Assembly: GCF_000024025.1 (NCBI RefSeq)
Contig: NC_013131.1
Location: 744,001 to 808,000, forward strand
Source: Catenulispora acidiphila DSM 44928
GTDB taxonomy: Bacteria; Actinomycetota; Actinomycetes; Streptomycetales; Catenulisporaceae
Direction: 5' to 3'
Length of the DNA stretch: 64,000 bases
Shown here: in pieces, positions 26,037 to 35,748 of the stretch
How positions within the stretch are numbered: the stretch's first letter is position 1
Layout of the letters: every line of letters starts with the position of its first letter
The notes under the pieces: model-generated
What the model was told of the DNA's origin: nothing
What the model saw: the letters and a program-made list of their open reading frames with translations, nothing else
Database searches by the model: none
Position numbers and translations under genes: made by a program

Positions 26037-27689
26037 CTAGTGCGCCAGCGCCGGTGCCTCCACGTCAGGGGAGCCCTGCTTCGCGGCGCCCGAGGGAGCC
26101 ATCGAGCGCAGCTTGTGCTCCTTCAGGAACCAGCTGGCGAACCACGCGATCAGGCTGAGCGCGGCGCCGAACAGGAACACCGTCGACAGCGCCTGCGTGA
26201 AGGAGTGGATCAGCACGTGCTGGACGGGCTGCGGCAGCTTGGACATCGCGCCCTCGCTCTGCAGGATCGCCATGCCGTGCTCGCGGACCGGCGCCATGGC
26301 CGGGCTCGGGCCGGCGTTGGTCTTCAGGTGGCTGGTGAGCTGGTTGGTCAGGATCGCGCCCATGACCGCCGCGCCGAAGGTCTGGCCCAGCGAGCGGAAG
26401 AAGGTCGAGGACGTGGTCGCCACGCCCATGTCCTTCATCTCCACCGCGTTCTGCACGGCCAGGATCAGCACCTGCATCGTCGCGCCGAGGCCGAGGCCCA
26501 CGATGAACATGAACAGCGCGCCGGTGAAGAAGGTCGTGTTCTCGTCCATGGTGGTCATCAGGCCGAGGCCGATGGTGGTCACCGCGATGCCGGCGATCGG
26601 GAAGAACCGGTAGCGGCCGGTCCGGCTGATCAGACGGCCGGAGCTGATCGAGGTGGTCAGCAGGCCGACCATCATCGGCAGCATCCGCAGGCCCGCCTTG
26701 GTCGGGCTGTCGCCGTTCACGACCTGGAAGTAGAACGGGATGTACATCATCGCGCCCATCATGACCATGCCGATGAGGAAGCCCATGATGCTCGAGACGC
26801 GGAACACGTCGCCGCGGAACAGGCGCATCGGCAGGATCGGCTCGGGCGTGCGGATCTCCCACAAGACGAAGCCCACCAGGACCACCACGCCGACGATCGC
26901 CAGGCCGATGATGACCGGGGAGCCCCACGCGTACTGCTGGCCGCCCATCTGCGCCGCCAGCAGCAGGCACACCACGCCGGCCACGACCAGCGTCGCGCCG
27001 ATGTAGTCGATGGTCGCCTTCACCCGCCGCTTGGGCAGGTGCAGCACGGCGCTGATGACGAACAGCGCGATGATGCCGATCGGCAGGTTGACGTAGAACA
27101 CCCAGCGCCAGCCGGTGATGCCGATGATCGAGTTGTGCTCGGTGAAGATGCCGCCGAGCAGCGGGCCGGCCACCATCGCCAGCATGAACACGCCGCCGAA
27201 CAGACCTTGGTACTTGCCGCGCTCGCGGGGCGGGACCACGTCGCCGACGATGGCGAACGTCAGGCCCAGGATGCCTCCGGCGCCCAGGCCCTGCAGCGCG
27301 CGGAAGGCGATGAGCTCGTTCAGGTTCTGCGACAGGCCGGACAGTGCCGAGCCGGTCAGGAACAGCACGATCGCCGTCATGTACAACGGCTTGCGGCCGA
27401 ACAGGTCGGAGAGCTTGCCGTAGATCGGGGTCGCGGCGGTGGACGCCAGCACGTAGGCGGTGGTCACCCACGGCATGCGCGCGAGGCCGTTCTGGCCGCC
27501 GATGTCACCGATGATCGTGCGGATCGCCGTGCTGACGATCGTGTTGTCCAGCGAGGCCAGGAGCAGGCCCAGCATCAACGAGCCGAAGACCACCAGGATC
27601 TGCTTGTGGCTCATGGTGGAGCCCTCAGCGACTTGTGGCGCTTGAGGGCTCGCTATCTTCCCGGGGAGTTCAGTGGTGGCTTCACTCAT
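26037..27689 (-). CDS. DHA2-family MFS drug exporter
   Basis: Protein of 550 residues with 14 predicted helices (EmrB/QacA group). First helix ILVVFGSLMLGLLLASLDNT carries the D of the family motif; WVTTAYVLASTAATPIYGKL and SDLFGRKPLY give motif A; GPLLGGIF gives motif C. It exports hydrophobic drugs by proton antiport. Its start overlaps the MarR stop codon by one base (TAATG), so translation is coupled. The regulator is the likely sensor of its substrate. Confidence 0.94.
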   Translation of the reverse strand: MSEATTELPGKIASPQAPQVAEGSTMSHKQILVVFGSLMLGLLLASLDNTIVSTAIRTIIGDIGGQNGLARMPWVTTAYVLASTAATPIYGKLSDLFGRKPLYMTAIVLFLTGSALSGLSQNLNELIAFRALQGLGAGGILGLTFAIVGDVVPPRERGKYQGLFGGVFMLAMVAGPLLGGIFTEHNSIIGITGWRWVFYVNLPIGIIALFVISAVLHLPKRRVKATIDYIGATLVVAGVVCLLLAAQMGGQQYAWGSPVIIGLAIVGVVVLVGFVLWEIRTPEPILPMRLFRGDVFRVSSIMGFLIGMVMMGAMMYIPFYFQVVNGDSPTKAGLRMLPMMVGLLTTSISSGRLISRTGRYRFFPIAGIAVTTIGLGLMTTMDENTTFFTGALFMFIVGLGLGATMQVLILAVQNAVEMKDMGVATTSSTFFRSLGQTFGAAVMGAILTNQLTSHLKTNAGPSPAMAPVREHGMAILQSEGAMSKLPQPVQHVLIHSFTQALSTVFLFGAALSLIAWFASWFLKEHKLRSMAPSGAAKQGSPDVEAPALAH

Positions 27690-28186
27690 TATTTGCTTCC
27701 GTCTTCCGTTGTGGGGCCGTTCTTAGCGTCTTGGTTCTTGGCGATGATGGCGGCGAAGTCCTCGACATAGCGGGTCATCAGCCGGGTCAGGGTCCGCAGG
27801 TCCTCCGGATCCCAGTGCTCGAAGCCCTCGCGCATCGCGTCGATGCGCTGCTGCCAGAAGTCCTTGATGTGCTTGTGGCCGAGCTCGGTCAGGTGGAGCT
27901 GCGTGGCGCGCCGGTCGGAGGGGTCTGCGACTTTCTCCACGAGGCCGTCCGCCTCGAGGTGGGCGACGTGGCGGGACACGGTGGACTGGTCCAGGAACAG
28001 CTCCTTGGCCAGGTCGCTGGAGCGCACCGGTCCGCAGCGGGAGAGCATCCCCAGCGCGGCGAGCTGCCCGCCTTCCGGTTCCTTGCGGGACCGCATGATC
28101 CGCTGGAAGAGCATGCCCATGCTCTTGCCGAGCTCGCTGTACTCCTCGTCGCTCAGAGGCTCGGCGCGCCGCTGGTCGCCAGTCAT
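27689..28186 (-). CDS. MarR-family transcriptional regulator
   Basis: Protein of 165 residues with a winged helix: LSRCGPVRSSDLAKELFLDQ and STVSRHVAHLEADGLVEK, then the wing DPSDRRATQLHLTELG. It should repress the coupled MFS gene and its own promoter. ATG 28186 has AGGAGA about 13 bases upstream; the ORF opens at 28252. The region between it and ilvA (divergent, 119 bp) holds an AT-rich GCAAGCATATACCTGGATGC stretch, a plausible operator and promoter. Confidence 0.92.
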   Translation of the reverse strand: MTGDQRRAEPLSDEEYSELGKSMGMLFQRIMRSRKEPEGGQLAALGMLSRCGPVRSSDLAKELFLDQSTVSRHVAHLEADGLVEKVADPSDRRATQLHLTELGHKHIKDFWQQRIDAMREGFEHWDPEDLRTLTRLMTRYVEDFAAIIAKNQDAKNGPTTEDGSK

Positions 28187-28305
28187 CGGTCTTCTCGTCT
28201 CCTGAGATATGTGGTTGCTGCAAGCATATACCTGGATGCATGCGCCATGCAAGTAGTTTGCGGAGGCGGCGCACGAGGCCCGCGGTGACCTGCCAAACTG
28301 GGATC

Positions 28306-29526
28306 ATGTCAATTGCGACTGTGACCTTGGAAGACGTCGAGCGGGCTCGTGACCTGCTGGAAGGCGTCGCGCGGCGCACCCCGCTGGAGGGCTCGCGGAG
28401 CATCTCGGAGCGGGTCGGGGGACACGTCCACCTCAAGTGCGAGAACCTCCAGCGGACCGGGTCGTTCAAGATCCGCGGGGCGTATGTGCGGATCTCGAAC
28501 CTGACGGCGGCCGAGCGGGCCAACGGTGTGGTCGCGGCCAGCGCCGGCAACCACGCGCAGGGCGTGGCGCTGGCGGCGTCGCTGCTGGACAGCAAGTCGA
28601 CCGTGTTCATGCCCGAGCGCGCGCCGCTGCCGAAGGTGGCCGCGACCGAGGCCTACGGCGCGCACGTGCGTTTCGCCGGGCACACCGTGGACGAGGCGCT
28701 GATCGCCGCTCGGGCCTTCGCCGCCGAGACCGGCGCCACCTTCATCCACCCCTTCGACCACCCCGACGTGATCGCCGGGCAGGGCACGGTCGGGCTGGAG
28801 ATCCTGGAGCAGTGCCCCGAGGTGCGGACCATCGTGGTCTCGGTCGGCGGCGGCGGGCTGCTGGCCGGGGTCGCCGCGGCGGTGAAGGCGGTCCGGCCGG
28901 ACGTGCGGGTGGTCGGCGTACAGGCGGCCGGCGCCGCGGCGTATCCGCCCTCGATAGCCGCCGGCAAGCCGGTGCAGCTGGCCGGGATGGCGACGATGGC
29001 GGACGGGATCGCCGTCGGGCGTCCCGGCGACCTGCCGTTCGATCTCATCACCCGGCACGTCGACGAGATCCGCGTGGTCTCCGAGGAGTCGCTGTCCAAG
29101 GCCATGCTGGCGATGCTGGAGCGGGCCAAGCTCGTGGTCGAGCCGGCCGGCGCCGCCGCCGTCGCGGCGGTGATGGACGACGCGCGGTCCTTCGACGCCC
29201 CGGTCGTCGCCGTCCTGTCCGGCGGCAACATCGACCCGCTGCTGATGATGCGCATGATCCGCCACGGCCTGGTCGCCGCCGGCCGCTTCCTGGCCCTGCG
29301 CCTGCGCATCCCGGACCGCCCCGGCGCGCTGGCGAAGCTCCTGAGCGAACTCGGCGAGGCGGACGCCAACGTGATGGACATCGAGCACCTGTGGACCCGG
29401 CCCTCGCTGGCCTTCGGCGAGGTCGAGGTGGCGCTCCAGCTGGAGACGCGCGGCATCGCGCACGCCGAGACGCTGATCTCGCGGCTGCGGGCGGCGGGGT
29501 ACCAGCCGGAGCCGACGTCGTTCTAG
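28306..29526 (+). CDS. ilvA: Threonine ammonia-lyase
   Basis: Protein of 406 residues. PLP Lys is in RTGSFKIRGAY (about residue 52), with the phosphate loop VSVGGGGLLAG. The last 75 residues form a single ACT-like domain (LRLRIPDRPGALAKLLSELG), the short regulatory type of the TdcB/YP class. It deaminates threonine to 2-oxobutyrate, feeding isoleucine synthesis or catabolism. ATG 28306 fits the conserved start; upstream codons are Arg-rich. Divergent from marR. Confidence 0.92.
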   Translation: MSIATVTLEDVERARDLLEGVARRTPLEGSRSISERVGGHVHLKCENLQRTGSFKIRGAYVRISNLTAAERANGVVAASAGNHAQGVALAASLLDSKSTVFMPERAPLPKVAATEAYGAHVRFAGHTVDEALIAARAFAAETGATFIHPFDHPDVIAGQGTVGLEILEQCPEVRTIVVSVGGGGLLAGVAAAVKAVRPDVRVVGVQAAGAAAYPPSIAAGKPVQLAGMATMADGIAVGRPGDLPFDLITRHVDEIRVVSEESLSKAMLAMLERAKLVVEPAGAAAVAAVMDDARSFDAPVVAVLSGGNIDPLLMMRMIRHGLVAAGRFLALRLRIPDRPGALAKLLSELGEADANVMDIEHLWTRPSLAFGEVEVALQLETRGIAHAETLISRLRAAGYQPEPTSF

Positions 29527-29680
29527 GGCAGAGCGCTCCGCAACCGCCGCCGGGTATACCCAGCGGTCCCGCCGACAGCCAACCCGACGCTCCGCGAACC
29601 CACCCGCAATTCATCCATTCGGCCTACCACCGGTGATCATCCGCCCACCGGCTGTCGGACCCCTCCTCTACGGTCGGTCT

Positions 29681-30706
29681 ATGGCAGCAATCGAGGCCGA
29701 GGGTCTGGTCAAGATCTACGGCGGAGGCAAGAAGAGCAAGGAGGTCCGCGCCCTGGACGGCGTGGATCTCGCGGTGCCCGAGGGCACCATCCTGGGGCTG
29801 CTCGGGCCGAACGGCGCGGGCAAGACCACCGCCGTGCGCGTGCTGACGACCCTGCTCAAGCCGGATGCCGGGACCGCGCGGGTGCTCGGGATCGACGTCC
29901 TGGGCAAGCCCAACGAGGTGCGGCGGGCGATCGGGTTGTCCGGGCAGTACGCGGCGGTCGACGAGAACCTGACCGGGCGGGAGAACCTGGTCATGGTCGG
30001 GCGGCTCTATCACATGGGCAAGTCCTCGGCCGCGAAACGGGCCGGGGAGCTGTTGGAGGAGTTCGCGCTCACCGACGCCGCCGACCGGCCGTCCAAGACC
30101 TACTCCGGCGGTATGCGGCGGCGGCTGGACCTGGCCGCGGCGCTGGTGGTGAAGCCGCCGGTGATCTTCCTGGACGAGCCGACCACCGGGCTGGACCCGC
30201 GGACCCGCATCGCCATGTGGGACGTGATCGCCGGGCTGGTGAAGGGCGGGACGACCCTGCTGCTCACCACGCAGTACCTGGAGGAGGCCGACCGGCTGGC
30301 TGACTCGATCGCCGTGGTGGACCACGGCAAGGTGATCGCGCGGGGGACCGCCGACCAGCTCAAGGCGCAGATCGGCGGGGAGCGGCTGCAGATCGTGGTC
30401 TCCGACCGGGACCGGCTCTCCGAGGCGGTCGAGCTGCTCAGCCGGATGGGGACGGGCGAGCCGCGGGTGCACGAGCCGACGCGCGAGATCCTGCTGCCGG
30501 TCTCCGGCGGGGCGCAGCTGCTGGTCGAGGCGATCCGGGAGCTGGACGGGCTGGGCATCAAGATCGACGACGTGGCGTTGCGCCGGCCCACGCTGGACGA
30601 CGTGTTCCTGCAGTTGACCGGCCGCTCCACCGAGGACGAGGAGCAGGCGGCCGAAGAGTTCGACGAGGGCGCCGGCGCCCAGCAGACCCAGGAGGCGGCG
30701 CGATGA
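29681..30706 (+). CDS. DrrA-type ABC transporter ATPase
   Basis: Protein of 341 residues. Walker A GLLGPNGAGKTT, signature YSGGMRRRLDLA, Walker B VIFLDEPTTGLDPRTR, then the DrrA-type C-terminal domain with RPTLDDVFLQLTG, and an acidic tail. With the next gene it forms a daunorubicin-resistance-type exporter. ATG 29681 is taken over 29633 since the Walker-domain N-terminus MAAIEAEGLVKIYGG starts there. Stop and next start overlap (ATGA), so the two are translationally coupled. Confidence 0.94.
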   Translation: MAAIEAEGLVKIYGGGKKSKEVRALDGVDLAVPEGTILGLLGPNGAGKTTAVRVLTTLLKPDAGTARVLGIDVLGKPNEVRRAIGLSGQYAAVDENLTGRENLVMVGRLYHMGKSSAAKRAGELLEEFALTDAADRPSKTYSGGMRRRLDLAAALVVKPPVIFLDEPTTGLDPRTRIAMWDVIAGLVKGGTTLLLTTQYLEEADRLADSIAVVDHGKVIARGTADQLKAQIGGERLQIVVSDRDRLSEAVELLSRMGTGEPRVHEPTREILLPVSGGAQLLVEAIRELDGLGIKIDDVALRRPTLDDVFLQLTGRSTEDEEQAAEEFDEGAGAQQTQEAAR

Positions 30707-31560
30707 GCTCGGACAGTCTGGCCCCCGCAGTCCCGCTCGGCGGGCACGGCCCGGCCACGGCGCTGCACGACGCCTGGGTCGTCACCCTGCGCAACCTGCG
30801 CCGGATGACCCGGATCCCGGAGATGGTGGTCTTCTCCTCGATCCAGCCGATCATGTTCGTGCTCTTGTTCGCCTTCGTCTTCGGCGGCGCGATCCCGGTG
30901 CCCGGCGCGGCGGGTACGACCGCCTACCGGGAATTCCTGCTGCCCGGCATCTTCGTGCAGACGCTGGCCTTCACCGCCGCGACCACCTCCGTGGGCCTGG
31001 CCGACGACCTGCACAAGGGTCTGATCGACCGGTTCCGCTCGCTGCCGATCTCGCGGTCGGCGGTGCTGGCCGGGCGGACCACCGCCGACTGGATCCAGAA
31101 CCTGTTCGTGCTGCTGGTGATGGCGATCTGCGGGCTGGTCGTGGGCTGGCGGATCCACGACGGGGTCCTGAAGGCGCTGGCCGGGTTCCTGCTGCTGATG
31201 CTCTTCGCCTACGCGATGAGCTGGATCGGCGCGGTCGTCGGGCTCTCGGTGCGGACCGTCGAGGCGGCGAACACCATCGGGTTCATCTGGATCTTCCCGC
31301 TGACCTTCCTGTCGAACGCCTTCGTGCCCTCGCGGACCCTGTCGCCGCAGTGGCTGCAGAACGTCGCGGACTGGAATCCGGTCTCGGCGACCGTGCAGGC
31401 GTTGCGATCACTGTGGGGAAACCCTGATGGTTATGTGTCGACCGCGAAGATGCCGTGGCCGATCGCGCACGCCCCCTGGGTTTCGCTGTTCTGGTCGCTG
31501 CTCATTTTGCTGGTGTTCGTCCCGATGTCGGTGCGCAAATACCGCTCGGTATCGGCGTGA
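30703..31560 (+). CDS. DrrB-type ABC transporter permease
   Basis: Protein of 285 residues, ABC-2 type, six membrane helices. EFLLPGIFVQTLAFTAATTS and GLIDRFRSLPISRSAVLAGR are DrrB/ABC-2 marks; FPLTFLSNAFVPS is the conserved loop near the C-terminus. It forms the membrane channel for the preceding ATPase. No resistance target can be named; no antibiotic cluster is in the window. Confidence 0.93.
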   Translation: MSSDSLAPAVPLGGHGPATALHDAWVVTLRNLRRMTRIPEMVVFSSIQPIMFVLLFAFVFGGAIPVPGAAGTTAYREFLLPGIFVQTLAFTAATTSVGLADDLHKGLIDRFRSLPISRSAVLAGRTTADWIQNLFVLLVMAICGLVVGWRIHDGVLKALAGFLLLMLFAYAMSWIGAVVGLSVRTVEAANTIGFIWIFPLTFLSNAFVPSRTLSPQWLQNVADWNPVSATVQALRSLWGNPDGYVSTAKMPWPIAHAPWVSLFWSLLILLVFVPMSVRKYRSVSA

Positions 31561-31668
31561 AACCGAGCACGTTCGCACCTTGATCGCGCACATCGGCAAC
31601 CGACCCGGATGTTCAAGCGTCTTATTCTTGGGGAAAGGGGGCGCAACACACAGCAGCAGGGGGGACCG

Positions 31669-33579
31669 ATGGCAGGATCTAGACCGGGCGAGGTGCTGAA
31701 CGACCGGTACGAGTTGATCGACCGCATCGGCGGCGGCTCGATGGGCGAGGTGTGGCGCAGCCGCGACCTCGTGCTCGGCCGGACCGTCGCGGTGAAGATC
31801 GTGCTGCCGGCGCTGCTGGACACCCCGACCTTCCGGGCCCGCTTCGTGGCCGAGGCCCGGGTCATGGCGATGATGGACCATCCCGGCATCGTCCGGGTGT
31901 ACGACTACGGCTACACCGACGCCACCGATCCGGACACCCCGGGCGCGGCCTTCCTGGTGATGGAGTTCATCGAGGGCGAGTCGCTGGACCGGGTGCTGGC
32001 GCGCACCGGCGCGCTGGAACCGCGCTTCGCGATGAAGGTCCTGGCCTCGCTGCTGGACGCGCTGGGCGCCGTGCACCGCACCGGCGTGGTGCACCGGGAC
32101 GTGAAGCCGGCGAACGTGATGCTCACCTCCGGCGGGGTGGTGCTCGCCGACTTCGGCATCGCGCGCTCCCCGGAGTCGCTGGGCCTGACCGCCGCCGACG
32201 CGCTGATGGGCACCGTGCCGTACCTGGCGCCCGAGCTTTTCCACGCCGAGACCCCGACCCCGGCAGCCGACGTCTACGCGGTCGGCATCCTGGGCTACGA
32301 ACTGCTCTCCGGCCGCCAGCCCTTCCAGGCCGCCAGCACCGCCGCGGTGATGTACATGCACATGCACGAGCCGCCGCCGCCGTTGCCGGACTACGTCTCC
32401 GCCCCCGCCGCCGAGGTGCTGTGGCACGCGCTGGAGAAGGACCCGGCGCACCGCTGGGCCGACGGCGCCGAGATGGCCGAGGCGGTCCGGCACGTGCTGG
32501 ACGGTCCCGTGGAGGCCGGCGAGGACCTGGCCGACGCACCCGGGGCGGGCGGCGCTTACGGCGGCCACGCCGGGACCCCGAGCGGGTACGAGGACACGCT
32601 GACCGACTCCGGTGGCCGCCGGCGCCGCCGGCCCGCGGGCGAGGGCGCCGGGTACGCGGCAGCCGCCGGGTACTCCGAGGGCTTATACGGCGATGCCGTC
32701 CAGGACGGCCGGTACGGTCGCGACGCGGCGTTCGGGGAGAGCGCCGCGTCCGGCTTCGGCGGCCCGCACGGCCACGGCGAGTACGAGGACGGATATCCGC
32801 CCTCGTACGGTCACGCCGACGCCCTGGGCGAGACCGCTCAGCTCAACGCGATGCCCCCGGACGCCACCCGCGTCTACGACGAGCGAATAGCCCCGATCCC
32901 CGACGCCGGAGGCCGAGGCGGCCGCGCCGCCGACTTCCCGGACGGGACCCGGGTCTACGACCTCCCCAGCGCGATGACCGACTCCGGCGGAGGGCGCCAC
33001 GCGGGTCCGCCGACCCACCACGCCGCCGCCGACCCGCCGGTGCGCCGCCGCGGCGCCGACTCCCACCAGAGCGCGCCCACCGGCTTCGGCGCGGGCGGCC
33101 GTAGCCGGGGTCTGCGGCCCGAGGTGCGCCGCAAGGCGCTCATCACCGCGGCGGTCGCCGTGCCGGCGATGCTCGGGCTGTCCGTGGCGCTGGCGATGAG
33201 CTCGTCCGGGAAGTCGCCGGACGGCGGGTCCCCGGCGCCGGGACCGGCGCAGCAGACCGACGTGCCGACCGCGGGCACCGCGACCGGCGACCCGGTGCCG
33301 CCGACCGAGCCGCTGCCCACGTCGACCAGCGTCTACGGGCACACGGCTCCGCATCACACGTACACCACCTACCCGCCGACCGGCCACACGTCGGGCGATG
33401 AGTCGTCGAGTTCGGCGACCGACCCGGCGACCAGCGGCAGCCGCTCGGGACAGCCCACGGACAGCGGCTCGACCTCGAGCTCCAGCCAGCCCGGCACGCC
33501 GACGTCGACGAGTTCGTCGCAGGGGACGACCTCGCCGTCGTCCTCGCCGTCGTCGCACCCCTCGTCGAGCCCCAGCTGA
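31669..33579 (+). CDS. Membrane Ser/Thr protein kinase (PknB-like) with a TTA codon
   Basis: Protein of 636 residues. Kinase domain at residues 14-275: GGGSMGEV loop, Lys43 (VAVKIV), Asp144 (VVHRDVKPANV), Asp161 (ADFGIAR) and GTVPYLAPE, so active. A 200-residue Gly/Tyr/Pro-rich linker is followed by one helix (about 489-511) and a Thr/Ser/Pro-rich outer tail with no PASTA repeats. Codon 339 is TTA (32683-32685), placed after the kinase domain, so low BldA supply would cut off the membrane anchor. ATG 31669 follows AGGGGGGACCG; the upstream ATG 31609 lacks one. Confidence 0.92.
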   Translation: MAGSRPGEVLNDRYELIDRIGGGSMGEVWRSRDLVLGRTVAVKIVLPALLDTPTFRARFVAEARVMAMMDHPGIVRVYDYGYTDATDPDTPGAAFLVMEFIEGESLDRVLARTGALEPRFAMKVLASLLDALGAVHRTGVVHRDVKPANVMLTSGGVVLADFGIARSPESLGLTAADALMGTVPYLAPELFHAETPTPAADVYAVGILGYELLSGRQPFQAASTAAVMYMHMHEPPPPLPDYVSAPAAEVLWHALEKDPAHRWADGAEMAEAVRHVLDGPVEAGEDLADAPGAGGAYGGHAGTPSGYEDTLTDSGGRRRRRPAGEGAGYAAAAGYSEGLYGDAVQDGRYGRDAAFGESAASGFGGPHGHGEYEDGYPPSYGHADALGETAQLNAMPPDATRVYDERIAPIPDAGGRGGRAADFPDGTRVYDLPSAMTDSGGGRHAGPPTHHAAADPPVRRRGADSHQSAPTGFGAGGRSRGLRPEVRRKALITAAVAVPAMLGLSVALAMSSSGKSPDGGSPAPGPAQQTDVPTAGTATGDPVPPTEPLPTSTSVYGHTAPHHTYTTYPPTGHTSGDESSSSATDPATSGSRSGQPTDSGSTSSSSQPGTPTSTSSSQGTTSPSSSPSSHPSSSPS

Positions 33580-33605
33580 GCCGGCTCACCGCAGACAGAA
33601 AGCGA

Positions 33606-33638
33606 ACGGCCCCCGCGTGAACCTCACGCGGGGGCCGT
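33606..33638. terminator. Bidirectional terminator between kinase and greA
   Basis: ACGGCCCCCGCGTGA-ACC-TCACGCGGGGGCCGT, a perfect 15-bp stem between convergent genes. Confidence 0.88.
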
Positions 33639-33665
33639 CGTCCGCTGACGTGCGCGGTAGGCGCC

Positions 33666-34160
33666 TCAGCGCGTGTACGGCTTGGCGTCCAGCAGCTTGA
33701 CCATCATCGGCTTGCCGTTCGGCAGCTCGTACTCGGCCTGCTCGCCGATCTTCTTGCCGTTGATCGCACCGCCCAGCGGGGACTGCGCCGAGTAGACCTC
33801 CATGTTGTCGGCGGCGTCCTCGCGCGAGCCGAGCAGGAAGGTCAGCGTGTCGTCCTCGTCGCCGTCGAAGGCGATGGTCACCACCGCGCCGGGCACCGCC
33901 ACGCCGGACTCCACCGAGTCGCCGACCTTGGCGTGCTCCAGGAGCTGGGTGAGCTGGCGGATCCGCAGCTCGATTTTGCCCTGCTCCTCCTTGGCCGCGT
34001 GGTAGCCGCCGTTCTCGCGGAGGTCGCCCTCCTCGCGTGCGGCTTCGATCTTCTGCGCGATCTCGACGCGGCCCGGTCCCGACAATTGCTGCAACTCGGC
34101 GGTGAGCCGGTCGTAGGCGTCCTGGGTCAGCCAGGTGACGCTGTCGTTCGTCTGGGTCAC
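33666..34160 (-). CDS. greA: Transcription elongation factor GreA
   Basis: Protein of 164 residues, normal GreA length. The N-terminal coiled coil holds AAREEGDLRENGGYHAAKEE, with the acidic tip that enters the polymerase secondary channel; the C-terminal domain carries SPLGGAINGKKIGEQAEYEL. It rescues backtracked RNA polymerase. GTG 34160 has AGGAG at good spacing. Followed in the same direction from DUF4307; mca is divergent, an arrangement I recall as conserved in actinomycetes. Confidence 0.95.
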   Translation of the reverse strand: MTQTNDSVTWLTQDAYDRLTAELQQLSGPGRVEIAQKIEAAREEGDLRENGGYHAAKEEQGKIELRIRQLTQLLEHAKVGDSVESGVAVPGAVVTIAFDGDEDDTLTFLLGSREDAADNMEVYSAQSPLGGAINGKKIGEQAEYELPNGKPMMVKLLDAKPYTR

Positions 34161-34299
34161 GGGGTACTCCTAGGGTTCTACTCAATTGAGGGACCGTGCT
34201 GCTCAGTCACGCACGCTTTTAAGTCAGACACAGAATGGCGATCGTAACAAGGAGCACGGACGGATAACGCGGGGTTAACTCGGCGATGGAACCGCGGGG

Positions 34300-34698
34300 C
34301 TAGGTGAGCTCGCAGTCCAGTACTTCGCCGCTGATCGCCCTGCTGCTGGTCCGGATGGTCGCGCTGAGCTCCTGCGTCCGTGGTCCGGCCGGGACCGGGA
34401 CGGCGAGCCGCCCGACCTCGTTGCCGCCGTAGTCGCGGGCCCGGACGGTACAGGTGGCGGTCCGGCCGCTGTCCCGGTTGTCCACTTGGAACCGGACGTC
34501 GACGGCGTGGTCGGAGGCCACCTGGTAGCCCAGGACGGTCGCGGTCAGCGGGGGGGTGGCCTGCTTCAGGCCGATGTAGGACACCGCGCCGGTCAGCGCG
34601 AGCACCCCGGCGGCGGCCAGACCGATCCGGGTGCGCCTGGACAGGCCGGAGGAGCGCGCGTAGCGCGCGACCACCTCGTCCTGTACCTCGGACGTCAC
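34300..34698 (-). CDS. DUF4307 membrane protein
   Basis: Protein of 132 residues: short cytosolic start, one helix at about residues 26-44 (IGLAAAGVLALTGAVSYIGL), then an outer beta-sandwich-like domain with VRFQVDNRDSGRTATCTVRA. DUF4307 proteins lie beside mca across actinobacteria; their role is unknown. GTG 34698 follows AGGTGAACCGCG. It is divergent from mca with 101 bp between. Confidence 0.87.
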   Translation of the reverse strand: MTSEVQDEVVARYARSSGLSRRTRIGLAAAGVLALTGAVSYIGLKQATPPLTATVLGYQVASDHAVDVRFQVDNRDSGRTATCTVRARDYGGNEVGRLAVPVPAGPRTQELSATIRTSSRAISGEVLDCELT

Positions 34699-34799
34699 CG
34701 CGGTTCACCTGGCTTTCCCGGGACGGTGCGCGATTCGGATGTGCGCAGTGTCGGACCCGTGCGTCAGTATATTCGGGCGGCTACTGATGGAGGAACACC

Positions 34800-35738
34800 G
34801 TGACGCACGAATTGCGCTTGATGACCGTCCACGCGCACCCGGACGACGAGTCCAGCAAGGGTGCGGCCACCAGCGTGCGGTATATCCGCGAGGGTGTGGA
34901 CGTGCTGGTCGTCACCTGCACCGACGGCTCCCGGGGAGACATCCTGAACCCGCAGCTGAAGAAGGACCCGGCGGTCCAGGCCGAGATCGAGGCCAACCTG
35001 CTCGACGTGCGGCGCAAGGAGATGGACGCGGCCCGCGCCATCCTCGGCGTGCGCCAGGAGTGGCTGGGCTTCGTCGACTCCGGGCTGCCCCAGGGCGACC
35101 CGCTGCCGCCGCTGCCGGAGGGCTGCTTCGCCGTCCAGGACGTCGAGGCCGCCGCCGAACCGCTGGTCAGGCTGATGCGCCGGCAGCGCCCGCAGGTGGT
35201 CGTGACCTACAACGAGAACGGCGGCTACCCGCACCCGGACCACATCATGACCCACAAGGTCACCCTCGCCGCCTTCGAGGCGGCCGGGGATCCGGAGAAG
35301 TTCCCCGACGCCGGCGAGCCGTGGCAGCCGCTGAAGCTGTACTACGACGTGGCCTGGTCGGTGGCGCGCATCGAGGCCGAGCACCAGGAGATGCTGGACC
35401 GCGGCCTGGAATCCCCCTACTGGGAGCTCCTGAAGGAGCGCGAGACCTGGCCGCAGCGGGAGATCACCACCCGCGTGCCGGTCGGGGAGTACTTCGAGAC
35501 CCGCGACGCCGCGCTGAAGGCCCACGCCACCCAGATCGACCCCGACGGCCCGTTCTTCCGCACCCCGAACGACATCCGGCGCGCGGTGTGGCCGACCGAG
35601 GACTTCGAGCTGGCGCGCTCGGTGATCGACACCACACTCCCCGAGGACGACCTGTTCGCGGGCGTGCGCGAGTACGAGAAGGCCCGCGAGGCGGTCTCGG
35701 GGCAGGGTGTCCACGAGCCCGCCGGAGTCTGCTCGTAG
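34800..35738 (+). CDS. mca: Mycothiol S-conjugate amidase
   Basis: Protein of 312 residues. Zinc motif HAHPDDES gives His13 and Asp16; YPHPDHIMTH gives the third His (145 or 148). It cleaves mycothiol conjugates of toxins and antibiotics to a mercapturic acid and GlcN-Ins. Length and the PQLKKDPAVQAEIEANLLDV insert fit Mca rather than MshB. Its presence shows that the organism makes mycothiol. GTG 34800 starts the conserved region after TGGAGGAACACC. Confidence 0.94.
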   Translation: MTHELRLMTVHAHPDDESSKGAATSVRYIREGVDVLVVTCTDGSRGDILNPQLKKDPAVQAEIEANLLDVRRKEMDAARAILGVRQEWLGFVDSGLPQGDPLPPLPEGCFAVQDVEAAAEPLVRLMRRQRPQVVVTYNENGGYPHPDHIMTHKVTLAAFEAAGDPEKFPDAGEPWQPLKLYYDVAWSVARIEAEHQEMLDRGLESPYWELLKERETWPQREITTRVPVGEYFETRDAALKAHATQIDPDGPFFRTPNDIRRAVWPTEDFELARSVIDTTLPEDDLFAGVREYEKAREAVSGQGVHEPAGVCS

Positions 35739-35748
35739 ACTGCGGGGC

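Noticed and set aside
25896-27770. 624-codon ORF on the plus strand, antisense to the DHA2 transporter
   Set aside because: The product is a His/Arg/Gln/Asp-rich shadow of the GC-biased opposite frame, while the minus-strand frame gives a textbook 14-helix transporter.
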